Below, piece by piece: positions 10,115 to 20,539 of a stretch of 64,000 bases of DNA. The position numbers were made by a program, and so were the translations under genes. The stretch covers positions 310,001-374,000 of the forward strand of contig CALYLW010000132.1 in NCBI GenBank assembly GCA_944989445.1, written 5' to 3'. Every line of letters starts with the position of its first letter. Positions within the stretch are counted from its first letter, which is position 1. A model generated the notes under the pieces. The model was not told the DNA's origin and ran no database searches. It saw nothing but the letters and a program-made list of their open reading frames with translations. The DNA is from Ampullaceana balthica (lineage: Eukaryota; Mollusca; Gastropoda; Lymnaeidae).

Positions 10115-11315
10115 GTATATAAGAAGTTACTATTTATATATAAGATGAGATAATCCTTTCGAGATTGAACGTTTCGTTAAATTCATAAAAGAATATATCT
10201 TTAAAAAGAGACCTTTCAAAAAGTTGATCAATTACTAAATTCCTATTAATACAATTAGCTGATTAGCTTTATAATCGATTTTTGTGACCAAATATGTAAA
10301 GGATATTGAACGGAGTTGATTATATAATAATATTTCACATGTGTATTAAAAAGGAGAAGAGCTAGGAGAAAGGCCAAAACATTGAGAAGCAAAGAACTCG
10401 TGTGCAAAAAGAATTGCAAACCAACCCAACGGTGATGCACCATCTTCTCTCGAGCCGGAAGGATGCCAAATGCGACTACGATTAAAAAGGGAGCATAATA
10501 AAATTAATATTAGACATTGCTTGAATATGAATCTTAAAATTATCACAATTGAAAAATCTTTAAATTTAAATACCTAATATAGACAGTAATTAATTTAATT
10601 TTATTTATGAGAAAATGTATTTCATGTTATTAGTTATATTATTTTGTCTCAATTTATTGTATCATTTAAAACGTTCAATAAAGAAAAACTATTAGTGAAA
10701 AATCAAACAAATTTCAGAATTAGTGTGAATAATTAATCTATCTGCTGATTTGTTTCATTAAAACCTGTTAATTGTTGTAAAAATCATATATAGTTTTTTA
10801 TTTCAAAATCGCAATAGACTAATGATCCATGAAAGATACGCATTATTATAACATTTAAGAAATAACAAATAACTTTTACTCAAAGTATCAACTTGTGACA
10901 TCAAATTTTATAAGCATTACATATCTTCACTTGTGCTACGGAAGTACAAATTCAGGCGACTTCTTTAAAAAATCAGGATACGAAAAAAATCAACAATTTT
11001 CAAACATCTATATTAGCTGTGAAGTGTTGTAATGGCCCGCCGTGCAGTGAGCCTCAATTGTGATCCTCTTAACTCAAGGGCGTAATGTTTAGGTCTTTTT
11101 TGACGGTGATACAACTATAAAAATAGAGGGTATTAAAAATGTCGAAAAAAAACTTCCATGATATTTAGGAAAGCTTGATAATTGTATTAAAAATAATATT
11201 AAAGTAACTTCATTACTGGAAAAAGGGAGCGTGTTCATTTTGTAAATTTAATTTTGTGATGATGGACATGAAGAAGAAACGGTATATTGAAATTTTGAAT
11301 TAAGTTAATTTGTAA
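10115..11315. other. AT-rich stretch, no gene seen
   Basis: Two overlapping minus-strand frames (10255-10443 and 10346-10546) have no recognisable motif and are probably chance. No repeat shared with the rest of the window was found. Confidence 0.45.
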
Positions 11316-11864
11316 AAAGGAGACGTTCTGATTAAAAATAAAAATTATTTGTTATTAACAACTTAAAATCACCTAAACATTTATTCATGCTATTAATATG
11401 TTAACAGAACTTTCAATACCTTAATTTACTTTAAAATCTTTGTTTTCAACTGTATGCTTTGATGTGTCCTCATAAATCTAATAAATTTTTTAGTAGATTT
11501 TAACTATCTGATACCTTGAATACAAACACGTTCTTTTTAGCTTTCAATAACCTTCCACATTCTTGCTAAAATTTTACTTCATTGACTGTAAAACTTAATT
11601 TCAAATAATTTTATAAATAGGAAACCCCTTCAACACCAATAGAATGCTATTGTAACTTCTAACCTTACATTGCAGAGACATATTTCCATTATGGCACCTT
11701 TTAATCTCTTCCTACATATGTACTCACGCAAGACAAAAAAACAAAAGTTATATTTTATTAATATGTTTTTCTTTAATTGAATTGAAACAAACCATATGAT
11801 GTCAAATAACGCTCATGACATTCATTAACATTCAAATGCTCTAAAATAAAATCTTTACAGTGCA
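11316..11864 (+). repeat. Left outer, diverged copy of the 10-kb unit
   Basis: This stretch follows the array unit at about 17497-18460 with scattered substitutions: TATTCATGCTATTAATATGTTAA, CTTCATTGACTGT, GCAGAGACATATTTCCATTATGG and ACGCTCA(T/A)GACATT all line up in order. It lacks the 285-bp hAT-type MITE and an insertion of about 115 bp that the inner units carry. It breaks off at the N gap at a point equivalent to 18460, about 390 bp before the gene's start codon. It is therefore a remnant of an older duplication, not part of the recent array. Confidence 0.8.
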
Positions 11865-11964
11865 NNNNNNNNNNNNNNNNNNNNNNNNNNNNNNNNNNNN
11901 NNNNNNNNNNNNNNNNNNNNNNNNNNNNNNNNNNNNNNNNNNNNNNNNNNNNNNNNNNNNNNNN
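11865..11964. other. 100-N assembly gap
   Basis: Exactly 100 N, the usual placeholder for a gap of unknown size. Left of it the sequence is equivalent to unit position 18460; right of it to 22092. The protein frame 11773-12003 spans the Ns and is meaningless. Confidence 0.98.
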
Positions 11965-12573
11965 GTATTTCGGACATTGCAACAATTTCTGCCTTGACTC
12001 CATATACTCCTGAAGTATTCATGTATTGAGCCTATTGTTGAAAGTATATTATGACTTCGTTTCCGTCACTTAGAACAACAGAGAACTCGTGGTCGAAGTT
12101 ACGTTTAGAAACAAAATTTACAGCCATGTTGCAAATTTGGAGATCAACAACTTCGTCTATGATCTTTTCCCAGAAATATGCGAACTATAGAAACAGTTAC
12201 CTGATGAAACAATTGGTATAACATTGAAGGAAGCTTTTATTCCCTGCAATACATGCGAGGCGGTGTTTATGTTCGCTAAGAAAGGGGGAAAATAACGGGC
12301 ATAAACAAAAACATTTAGAAAAAATTTATTTAAAAAATACTTCCGCTGGGGCTTGAACCTAATACCTTCCGCGTGTCAGGCTGATGTAATAACCAATACA
12401 CTACGAAATACATGTACTCTGTGAATGAACAACGAAAGTGATTAAAAAGCATTGCTTGTCTCAAGACATGCCCCACCCCTCCACTACCTTCGCTTGCCAA
12501 CGGTTAACTGTGATTAGTTGACCCCAGCAAGGGTCATTCGTCATGCTTACTTGCACATAATCGTAATTGCGAA
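11965..12573 (+). repeat. Insert A, copy 1, left part lost in the gap
   Basis: The right portion of a ~0.76-kb repeat inserted in each unit. The full form in copy 2 begins with ACTAGATACGACCCGCGAC at 21941. It ends near TCGTAATTGCGAA, with the CTGTGATTAGTTGACCCC block before it. A diverged relative lies at 6940-7205 in reverse. It contains a tRNA-like stretch on the minus strand. Confidence 0.65.
12338..12410 (-). tRNA. tRNA-Val-like sequence, anticodon GAC, degenerate (copy 1)
   Basis: Read on the minus strand, the 73 bases have a tRNA-Val layout: an A-box-like TAGTGTATTGG after TA at positions 8-9, an anticodon loop CTGACAC (GAC) between imperfect stems, and a B-box-like GGTTCAAGCCC followed by the acceptor half CGGAAGT. 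The acceptor stem has about five of seven pairs and the T stem is poorly paired, so it is either a tRNA pseudogene or the tRNA-derived head of a SINE. Identical copies sit in the other two units. I do not expect it to make functional tRNA. Confidence 0.5.
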
Positions 12574-12783
12574 ATATATATAGAGATATTGACAATGAAT
12601 GTTCCTTACAACTATCAAAATAATGCTATTTGCGAGGGTAGCTTCTCTTAAATAAATTTAATTAAAACATTAACTACAATCGACAATAATATTTTGGCTA
12701 TTGAGCTCTGACATGATTAACAATATAGATATATTTATGATTATTCCAAGATCAAAAACAGAAAACTTCACTTATATAATATA

Positions 12784-13327
12784 ATAGAGATATAAAACTA
12801 AAATGCTACCTCACTGTCGTGCGGCCTATACTAGAATATGCATCTTCTGTATGGGACCCATCCACCAAAGAAAACATTGATAAACCAGAACAAATTCAAA
12901 AAAGAGCTGCCAGATTCATTACTGGAGAATATTCAAAACTGACAAGAATAACACCATTAGTTAAATCATTAAACCTTGAAACACTAGAGGATAGAAGAAC
13001 CAAAAGCAAAGTAGTAATCGTACATAAAGCAATTCATTCTAATTTAGAAATACAACACAAAGATAACTTAATACAACCCTCAGATAGACATAAGGATAAA
13101 AACACCTTTCTTATTCCGTATGCAAGAACAAACACATACAAGTTTTCCTTCTTCCCGTCCGGAATTCGGGGCGTGGAATGGGTTGCCTGAAGAATCCAGG
13201 AAAACCAACACTTTATCAACCTTTAAATCTCAAATAAAAATGCAGGACTAAACACAAACTATAGATAACCGTAGGACGCAATAATCTTCTGTATAGAAGG
13301 AGCGTCTGTAAACAGATAAGATAAGAT
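12784..13327 (+). mobile_element. 5'-truncated LINE 3' end, copy 1
   Basis: This is the last part of a CR1/jockey-like LINE, inserted in the unit. The frame 12819-13190 encodes the RT C-terminal region (RPILEYASSVWDPSTKENID, then RAARFITGEYSKLTRITPL). An extra G near 13170 shifts the frame inside the FPSGIR-AWNGLPEES motif, so the encoded end is wrong. The 3' UTR has a small CTTCT-GTAT-AGAAG hairpin (13286-13299) and ends in GATAAGATAAGAT. The outer paralogue at 42390-42410 lacks the insert, and ATCAAG next to the tail matches the empty site. Confidence 0.85.
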
Positions 13328-13399
13328 CAAGTAAGGAAAGCTTTTCTATTTATTTTTAGCTTAAAAAATACATAGTGTCTATATTAATTTCTAATAAAA

Positions 13400-15200
13400 A
13401 CTAGTGTATTACCCGTCAAAAATAGCGGAAGTTTTCAAAATGGAAATATTTCAGTTTTTGAAATTGTCCCTTTTGCCTGAAAGCCGCATAGTAAATAATC
13501 AGAAAATGTAGAGACCAATACAGAAAAATTCAATCTCTTTTTTATATTGAACATTTTTATGCGGACGTTTAATAATAGTGTGTGTGTTTTGGGTGTTTTT
13601 TTGTTGGTTTTTTTGTAAGTATTTTCTTTCAAGGCTTTTTTTTTGCGGTTCGCTTTCTAAAATCTAGCGTTACGAACGGACATAGAAAAGTATATATTTT
13701 TATAATATATACGAATATATGAGTTATGAGAAAACCTCCAGGCTTGGGCTTCGCGTTTTATTAGTTTGCATGAATAATAATGATATAATCATGATAATAG
13801 TAAACGCATAGTGAATTACACACATCATAAAGTGATACTGCAGCAAATAAGTTTGAAGTTCGAAGTATTAAAAAATATTGCTCAGGAGTCAGCCGGACGT
13901 TAACGTGCGGCATTAAATAGTGCGCACCAATTATGAGTGCACCAATAATACCGCACAGCGCGTTAAAAATAAATTAAGTGACTATAATGTGATCCACATC
14001 AAACACATCTATGATTTAAAGCCGTTTAAGCTTCATTGATGAATATGACTTGTCAGTTTACTCGACCATTTTTTCATATTATTATTACCACAACATTACC
14101 AAATCATGTAAAAAAATAAAATGTAATTGTGACACATGTTAATAACAAATAACTATTTATTCTCATGAAACCTTTAAAGTAAAGTTTATCACTGGATAAA
14201 AGAAAACATTAAAGTATCAACAGTTAATCGTAAATGCAATTTAATATACACTTTTTTTAGGAATTCAAATAAACGTTTTCATTATGGTCAAGTCTGGAAG
14301 TCCCTTTCAGTTCTATATTAAAAGCAAAGATTTGTTATTTAACATTAGTCTAAGACGCATTAAAATATTACATGTAAATAACAATCAAACAAAAATTATT
14401 GTGGGGAGGAGTCCGATTATTAAATATGTTATTATTTTGAACATACAAATATGCAATCTCAAAGTGAATAAAAGTAAAACAAACGCTAAACTGAAGCATA
14501 AGTTTACAAATTTCATTTACAGTAATAAATAATGGCTTTATAGTTCAAAACGCATCGAAAGTTGACAAAAAAACGACAACCAATTGTAAATTTCATAAAC
14601 AGAAAAACGAATGTTAAAATTTGATATAGAAAATTAAATTTATAATTACATACATAATATTGACATGGACATATACACAAAAACGGTCATGAATAATACA
14701 AAAAAGAAAAATAACATTGATCACATCAAATAAAACAATGCTCTTTTTACTTCATTCCCTTCACACATTAATAAAAGCTCAAATAATGACGTCACGACAC
14801 AATATTTTATTGCGAGAAACACCTTATGTTAATCTGGAACGCGACATTTTTACATTTTTTTAATCGGGAGTTACCTCGCATAGCGTCACGAAGAGGACAG
14901 ACGGGGCGTGAAACACATACATCGCAAATTATGTATATTGGCTAGTGTATCACCCGTCAAAAATGACGGAAGTTTTCAAAATAAATACACATCAAAATAA
15001 CAAATTAAGATAATACAGAACTTTAATTTATTTTATTTATTTTTATTTTTATTCATTTATTTTCCTATTGAACAATTTTAGGCGGAAAGTTCGAAAAGAG
15101 TTATTTTTGGTGCAGTAATGTTGTGCGCTGCTTTCTAAAATTAGCAGCGTCACAGATAGGACGGGGCGGACGTGACACACATTTCAAATTATGTATGTTG
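13400..15200 (+). mobile_element. Insert B, copy 1: two adjoining elements of the CCGTCAAAAATGACGG family
   Basis: Two members lie head to tail: about 13400-14941 (long) and 14942-15200 (short). Both begin with CTAGTGTATYACCCGTCAAAAAT and end near AGCGTCAC...AAATTATGTATRTTG. The outer paralogue (42460-42475) goes straight from TTAATTTCTAAT to the T/G run, so the block is an insertion. The frame 14284-14532 is very AT-rich and lysine/asparagine-rich, with no domain; I do not call it a gene. Confidence 0.6.
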
Positions 15201-15624
15201 ATTGTTATAGCATCAACTCCTTTTTGGGGGGGGGCAAACCTAGGTTATGCTCCGTGTGGCACAAACCCACGCTACGACGCTTTTTACATTGAATGCAATA
15301 ATAATTATATTGTTTTAATATATTTATTTAAACTTGTGTGAGTCCAGATACGTACTGAGGAACAGCTCTTTATAAATTATAAAATTATTTTGATTATAAA
15401 ATTGTTACTGCATTTATTTTAAAACATTCATATCCTTAATACAACATTTAACGAAATTACAGTGTAGATAAGCTACTTTTATCATTTAAAGATACGTTTG
15501 ATTGTTGATTAATAAATTTTGGAAATAAAGTTTGAAGAGATGTGTTTAGTACAGTCCCCAAGGTTTTAGTTCTTAGAATACTGTGGATTTCTAATGGTAG
15601 AGAATTACGTTGCTTTGTGGAACA
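15201..15624 (+). repeat. T/G homopolymer run and decayed LINE-like 3' end, copy 1
   Basis: A T5-9/G8-9 run at about 15220-15234 varies in length between the units. It is followed by a sequence ending TGTGAGTCCAG...GCTCTTTATAAAT that resembles the LINE tail at 1110-1170. The same sequence occurs in the right outer copy at 42480-42640. Confidence 0.45.
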
Positions 15625-17497
15625 ATAAAAAAACCGTAAAAAACAAAGTTTTATTAACTATAAATCCTTTATATATGAGACATAACTAAAAGTATGATCA
15701 ATGTTATATGCTCCGCGTGACAGACTAGCATAAAAATTTACGATCGGGAAAATATTATAAAAGCATGTTCAATATAATACACATCGCGCGATAGGATAGC
15801 TTAAATATGTATATGTTTCTTAGAGATACATAGAGATAATCTAAAAATTCAATAATTTAAATACTGTAATTTCGAACGATGTGAAAGTGTGACAGGTCGT
15901 GTTTGTTGTCGCCACGAGTCTGCCTGCAAAATTTCTGCTCGATAGGATACCGGGAAGTGGGTTAAAGATCGATCCAAAGTTTTTGCAACAGGCAGACGCT
16001 ACGATTTAATATAAAGGATTCAATTAATAGAGGTAAAAAAAAGTATTTTTAAAAACCACTTATTATAAGTGGACTAAAAAGAAGAAAATAATTTAAAACT
16101 TATAAGTACAAGTACTTTTATTTAATATGACTCAAAACTTGGGGCGGGTGTTTGGTATAGAAATTAAAGATTTATAATTTAGTCAACTTATAACAACCTG
16201 GCTTTTTAAAATATTTTTTTACCTCCGTTTTTTTACCTAACATCTGACAAGCGCCCGCCCAACGTTTTAAAAACATTGTGATGTGGTCAAGGGGGGAACT
16301 CACGGATTTCAACAAAAGCAGACGATACAGATTCTTATATACAGATTATAGATAAACTAAAAAGCTCAATAATTTAATAACGGTATATTCGATTGATCTG
16401 AAATTTAGATACAATGCATTGTCATCCAAGATCTATCTGTGGTAAAAATTTCAGATCTCCAGGACTATCCGAAATGGTTCAATTCAACGTTGGCAGATTT
16501 GAGAAAATCTTGGACAAACCAACAAACCAACCAACAAACAGGAACGAAAGCGAGTTAATAAAAAGGTGGTAATAAAACAAACCCGTAAAAACAAAGTTTT
16601 TGACTATAAATCCCTTATATATGAGACATAACTAAAAGTATTTACAAATATGTACAGACTGAATCTGTCGTAACTCAACTTTGCTTCCTAACCCTTGGGG
16701 GGGGGGAGGGTGTGGTAGAGGGGGAAAAGTCTGGTCACCGATTCGCTTGACCGAGCTCAGCATGACACGTGAAATGTAAACAAAAGCACGCGGGTACGTC
16801 GATGGGTCGCCTCAAAGCGTCAACTCAAACTTTCACGTGGGAAAAAAACAAGAACAAACCGTGAAATTTTGCAACGATGCATTGTCAGGTTAGACGGGTC
16901 CGTGTGCCAAATTTCAGCTCGATCAGATCACGGGAAGTGGGTTATTTTTCACTTTTGTTTTTCCGCCCGCCCGCCCATGAGATGACGACAGAGATGACCG
17001 GCCGCGAAGTTATTATAAGGGATTTAAAAAACAAACCCGTAAAAACAAAGTTTTTGACTATAAAACCCTTATATATGAGACAGAATTAAAAGTATTGATT
17101 ATGTTCCAAATCTACTAAAATTTACAGACGGACACAGAGTGATGTCCCTTGTCTTTAATAACGGGGGGTGGGACGTGAGGGGGTGTCGGCACGACGGTCG
17201 GCGTCAACTCAAAATCTCACGTGGAAGTGGAAGAAAAAAACAATAACAAACCGTGAATTTGAATAACATACGTTATATAAAGAAAAAACTAAAAATGCGT
17301 TTATTTGATTACGGTACGATCGATCGATCTAAAATGTTGATACTATGCATTGTTAGGTGAGACGGGTCCGTGTGCCAAATTTCAGCTCGATCGGATCACT
17401 GGAAGTGGGTCATTTTCGACTTTTGTTTTACCGCCCGCCCATGAGATGATGAGATGACGAGACGGCCGCGAAGTTAATATAAGGGATTTAAAAAGGC
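15625..17497 (+). repeat. Series of three TIR-bearing repeats and one composite, copy 1
   Basis: Head-to-tail members of the TATAAATCCCTTATAT...ATATAAGGGATTTA family: about 15640-16020, 16590-17030 and 17031-17497. Between the first and second is 16050-16570, which matches the composite at 1433-2170 (one palindrome arm plus the GCGCCCGCCCAACG block). The interiors share TGCATTGTNAGGTNAGACGG and CAAATTTCAGCTCGATC. A ten-base G run near 16697 varies between the units. The frame 16877-17089 reads through one repeat and is not a gene. Confidence 0.65.
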
Positions 17498-18115
17498 GAC
17501 CTTCTGATTTAAAAAAACAATATTTGTTTTTAACAACTTAAAATTAAATAAACATTTATTCATGCTATTAATATGTTAAAAGAATTTTCAATACCTTAAT
17601 TTTCTTTAAAAGTTTGTTTTTTCGAATGTAGGCTTTGATGTTTCGTCAAATATCTTTAGAAAAAGGTATAGTTACGCCTTTCCATGCACATCGAAGCCCC
17701 GCCTTTAGATCTCTAAAGTCTAAATTGGGACACCACACTAAGCCAGCTGCCAGATGTCTTTTCTCGTAAATCTGATATATTTTACTAGCTTTTAACTATC
17801 TGATCACTTCAATACAGACACATCATAGTTAGCTTTCAGAACTTCTAAGTCCTATAACCATCCACATACTTGTAAAGTTTTACTTCATTGACTGTTTAAC
17901 TTAATTTCAATAAATTTTATAAATATGCAACCCATTAAACCCCTAACTAATACTATTATAACTTCTTACCTGACATTGCAGAGACATATTTCCATTATGG
18001 TACCTGTTAATATCTTCCTTAATATGCACTTACAAAAGACTAACAACAAAAGTTATATTTTATTAATCTTTTTTTAAAAATGAAATGAAACAAACTATAT
18101 CATTTGAAATAGCGC
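17498..18115 (+). other. Unit backbone upstream of the MITE, copy 1
   Basis: Ancestral unit sequence, shared with the left outer copy at 11316-11805 except for an insertion of about 115 bp (17650-17765). No gene seen. Confidence 0.6.
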
Positions 18116-18400
18116 CTATGGCGGATTAAGTGTCTTTTGTCTTTTTTTTTAAAATTGTCTTTTTACACTCAATTTTAGGATACCGGCAAACAGTTATTTC
18201 TTCGTGTTTGGTTTTTTCATGAATAATCTTTTTGGCTGGTACAAAGTATGAGAAAGGAACCAATGGACTACTTAGTTATTAGTTATTAGTTACAGTCTTA
18301 TATTAGCTGCTAGCTAATTTTATATTAAAGGGATGCTGACTGTATAGGGCCCCAGTTTGAATTGCAGTCAGGGACCCCGTGCAGTCTGAATCCGCCTCTG
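18116..18400. mobile_element. hAT-type MITE with 8-bp target duplication, copy 1
   Basis: A 285-bp non-coding element. Its right end reads (reverse complement) CAGAGGCGGATTCAGAC, a typical hAT terminus; its left end CTATGGCGGATTAAG is a degraded match. It is flanked by AATAGCGC (18108-18115) and AATAACGC (18401-18408), an 8-bp target duplication with one mismatch, as expected for hAT. The left outer copy has a single AATAACGC at the equivalent place and no element. Confidence 0.85.
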
Positions 18401-18763
18401 AATAACGCTCAAGACATTAATTAACATTCAGATGTTCTAAAATTAAATCCTTACAGTGAACCCTAAGCTTATTATTAACAAGAATTTAACACCACATACA
18501 GAGATCAAGTCGATTATTAAACAAAACGAATGCTAGAGCCTACCAAATTAATCTTAGTGAAATCCCCAGATTAGCAACAGATGTATCACAGTTATAGATG
18601 TTTGGCTTCATAACCAAAGATTTATTTGATGCCGACACGTTAGTGTGAGACTGCATCGATTTTGGAGCAATATTTCAATAATGACCAAAAAAGCAATCTC
18701 TATTCGCTAAGACTGAGACAAGCTAATGTAATCCTAGGATGGTTATTAGTGACACTTGCACAG

Positions 18764-18770
18764 TATAAAT
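18764..18770 (+). promoter_or_regulatory. TATA box of the secreted protein gene, copy 1
   Basis: TATAAAT 85 bp upstream of the ATG, followed by a possible initiator (TCAGTC at 18781, or GTCACA about 30 bases from the TATA box). The position and surrounding sequence are conserved in the inverted pseudogene, which supports a real core promoter. A TGACGTC half-site lies at 18804-18810. Confidence 0.7.
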
Positions 18771-18848
18771 ACCGGCGTATTCAGTCTATAGTCACAACTC
18801 CACTGACGTCTTACATTCTACTCTACAGCAAACGAAAACATCCAGAGA

Positions 18849-19256
18849 ATGCGATCTTTCTACATGATCCTGCTTGTCGCAATCACCACCATTGTCGCTA
18901 CAGACGCGACATCTATCTTGGGTGACCCCTTAAACACCGTGACTGGCCTTGTTGGTAACACAGTTTACAATTTGAAGGCATTGCTAGCTAAAATTCTAGA
19001 TGTGGTCGACAATTGTATTCTATCTCCTACTGCCATCATGAAAGACATATTGGCCAAGTTAAGCATTTGTGGAATAACTCATGAAAAATTTGCTAACTTG
19101 GTTAAATCTCTTCTTTGCACAGTCAACGATTTGATTGGAAATGTGTGTGGTAACGTCAGTAACCTCATCTTAACCGTCGATGACTACACAACTAACTTTG
19201 TAACGTCTGTAGGCCAAGCGTTAATTAAAACATGCAGCCACATATCTTCTTCTTAA
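18849..19256 (+). CDS. Small secreted leucine-rich protein with five cysteines, array copy 1
   Basis: Intact 135-residue frame in one exon. Residues 1 to about 20 are a signal peptide (MRSFYMILLVAITTIVATDA). The mature part is rich in leucine, valine and isoleucine with helix-like spacing. It has five cysteines in the contexts DNCIL, SICGI, LLCTV, NVCGN and KTCSH, so at least one may be free or used between chains. There is one N-glycosylation site (NVS, about residue 103) and the protein ends in HISSS. No transmembrane segment follows the signal. A TATA box and an AATAAA bracket the frame, giving a predicted transcript of about 0.6-0.65 kb without introns. ATG 18849 was chosen because the signal peptide starts there and the inverted paralogue starts at the same residue. 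The function is unknown: I do not recognise the family. The overlapping frame 18662-18925 covers the promoter and is not a gene. Confidence 0.85.
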   Translation: MRSFYMILLVAITTIVATDATSILGDPLNTVTGLVGNTVYNLKALLAKILDVVDNCILSPTAIMKDILAKLSICGITHEKFANLVKSLLCTVNDLIGNVCGNVSNLILTVDDYTTNFVTSVGQALIKTCSHISSS

Positions 19257-19402
19257 AGAGAGACAGTACACAGATGCCACTGCTGAAGTTTGGCGATACA
19301 CATTCGATGACAAATTGGTCGAGGATGCGATGCAAGTAAGAACTGCGATGTGTTTATGCATGAAATCAAGGCAGACTGAGACATACATTGTGTTACTAAA
19401 TG

Positions 19403-19408
19403 AATAAA
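19403..19408 (+). terminator. Polyadenylation signal, copy 1
   Basis: AATAAA 147 bp after the stop codon of the secreted protein gene, the first such signal downstream. Confidence 0.65.
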
Positions 19409-19430
19409 ATTGAATATCATTGCAGCTCAA

Positions 19431-20539
19431 AAGTGTTCAGTTGTTGTTTTTTTCTTATATCCACGCACAAATTTGTAATTTTCTTGTTTCTATTTTTAAA
19501 TGTTTTAAATTTTATAAACTGTGTTATTTGATAGAAATGAGTACAGTATTGTAGCACAATTTACATTGTTTATTGGTTCATAACAACGTGCTCGCAATGT
19601 GCTTACAAACACATGTTTGTTTCCGTTTCATTAAATTTTTTAAGTTTTGTTGTCAAATAAGTAAGATACTTAGCTACAAATAAACTTTTATTCACACTAT
19701 TTTTTTCATAAAGAAGTAATAATAATACATTTAGACGCTCATTTATATATTTTTTTATTATTTAACTTTATTTTAGTTTCTACTTTCTTGCATTTTACTA
19801 GGTAAATGTATAATATAAAACAGGGTATTTGTAGGCCTGACAGGACGTAACAGAAAAGCGAACGTTTCGGCAAAGAAACCTATTTAAAAGCCTGATTGCA
19901 GTCTCGCCCCCATAACTTTACTGCATTTTACTAGACAGTTCACAAAAGAATATCATACATTCTAGAGAATGAACACATGTATTTTTTTTTAAATAAACGC
20001 AGACCTACCACTTAAGTAGTAAATTTGAAATACGTTACGTTAAATGGAGAATTATTCAGGTCACTATATGTATTTTAACTCTACTAACTACCAAATAAAA
20101 CTACACCAATCTACAATTTACTATCAGGTCTTTTAAAAAACGTAAACTAGAAACCAAGAAAAAAAGGGGCAAATGACTTAAATCTGTAAACTGTTGTAAC
20201 CACATTTTGTCATTTGGTTTAAGTATTTTTGACTCACTTTGGTTGCAACGGTTCATTAAGTAAATTTCTATAGAATTGTCTTGCCACAGAAAGAGAAAGA
20301 TAACTATTCGTAGCAGTAGAGCTAAAAGAAGTATGTAAATCTTATGACATAATCTAATAGTACTGTAATATTTTATGGCATTAGAAAAGAGAAATACAAT
20401 CGATTAGTTGATTATAATAATATAAATAATAAATGATAATAATTTTAGAATTTATATTGCTTTGTACCAAAGTAAGCATCTGGACCGTCAGCGCTCAACA
20501 TCAAAATAGTAACGAACTTATTTACACACGTTTTACATT
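19431..20539 (+). other. Downstream spacer, copy 1
   Basis: AT-rich, no gene. It holds a short reverse-oriented relative (19850-19890) of the GCCGAAACGTTCGC sequence found at 720-733. Confidence 0.5.

Noticed and set aside
12819..13190. Reading the 123-residue frame as a host gene because it is intact in three copies
   Set aside because: The motifs are LINE reverse transcriptase C-terminus, it is 5'-truncated, and it carries the same frameshift in all units; it is merely copied with the unit.
14284..14532. 82-residue lysine/asparagine-rich frame in insert B
   Set aside because: Composition is what AT-rich DNA gives by chance, and it lies inside a transposon-like block.
18662..18925. 87-residue frame overlapping the start of the secreted protein gene (also in copies 2 and 3)
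   Set aside because: It covers the TATA box and 5' UTR and reads the signal-peptide codons in another frame; no domain or start context supports it.
18849..19256. Idea that the secreted protein is a venom or toxin peptide
   Set aside because: A small secreted cysteine-containing protein alone is not evidence; there is no propeptide, cleavage site pattern or known toxin scaffold.
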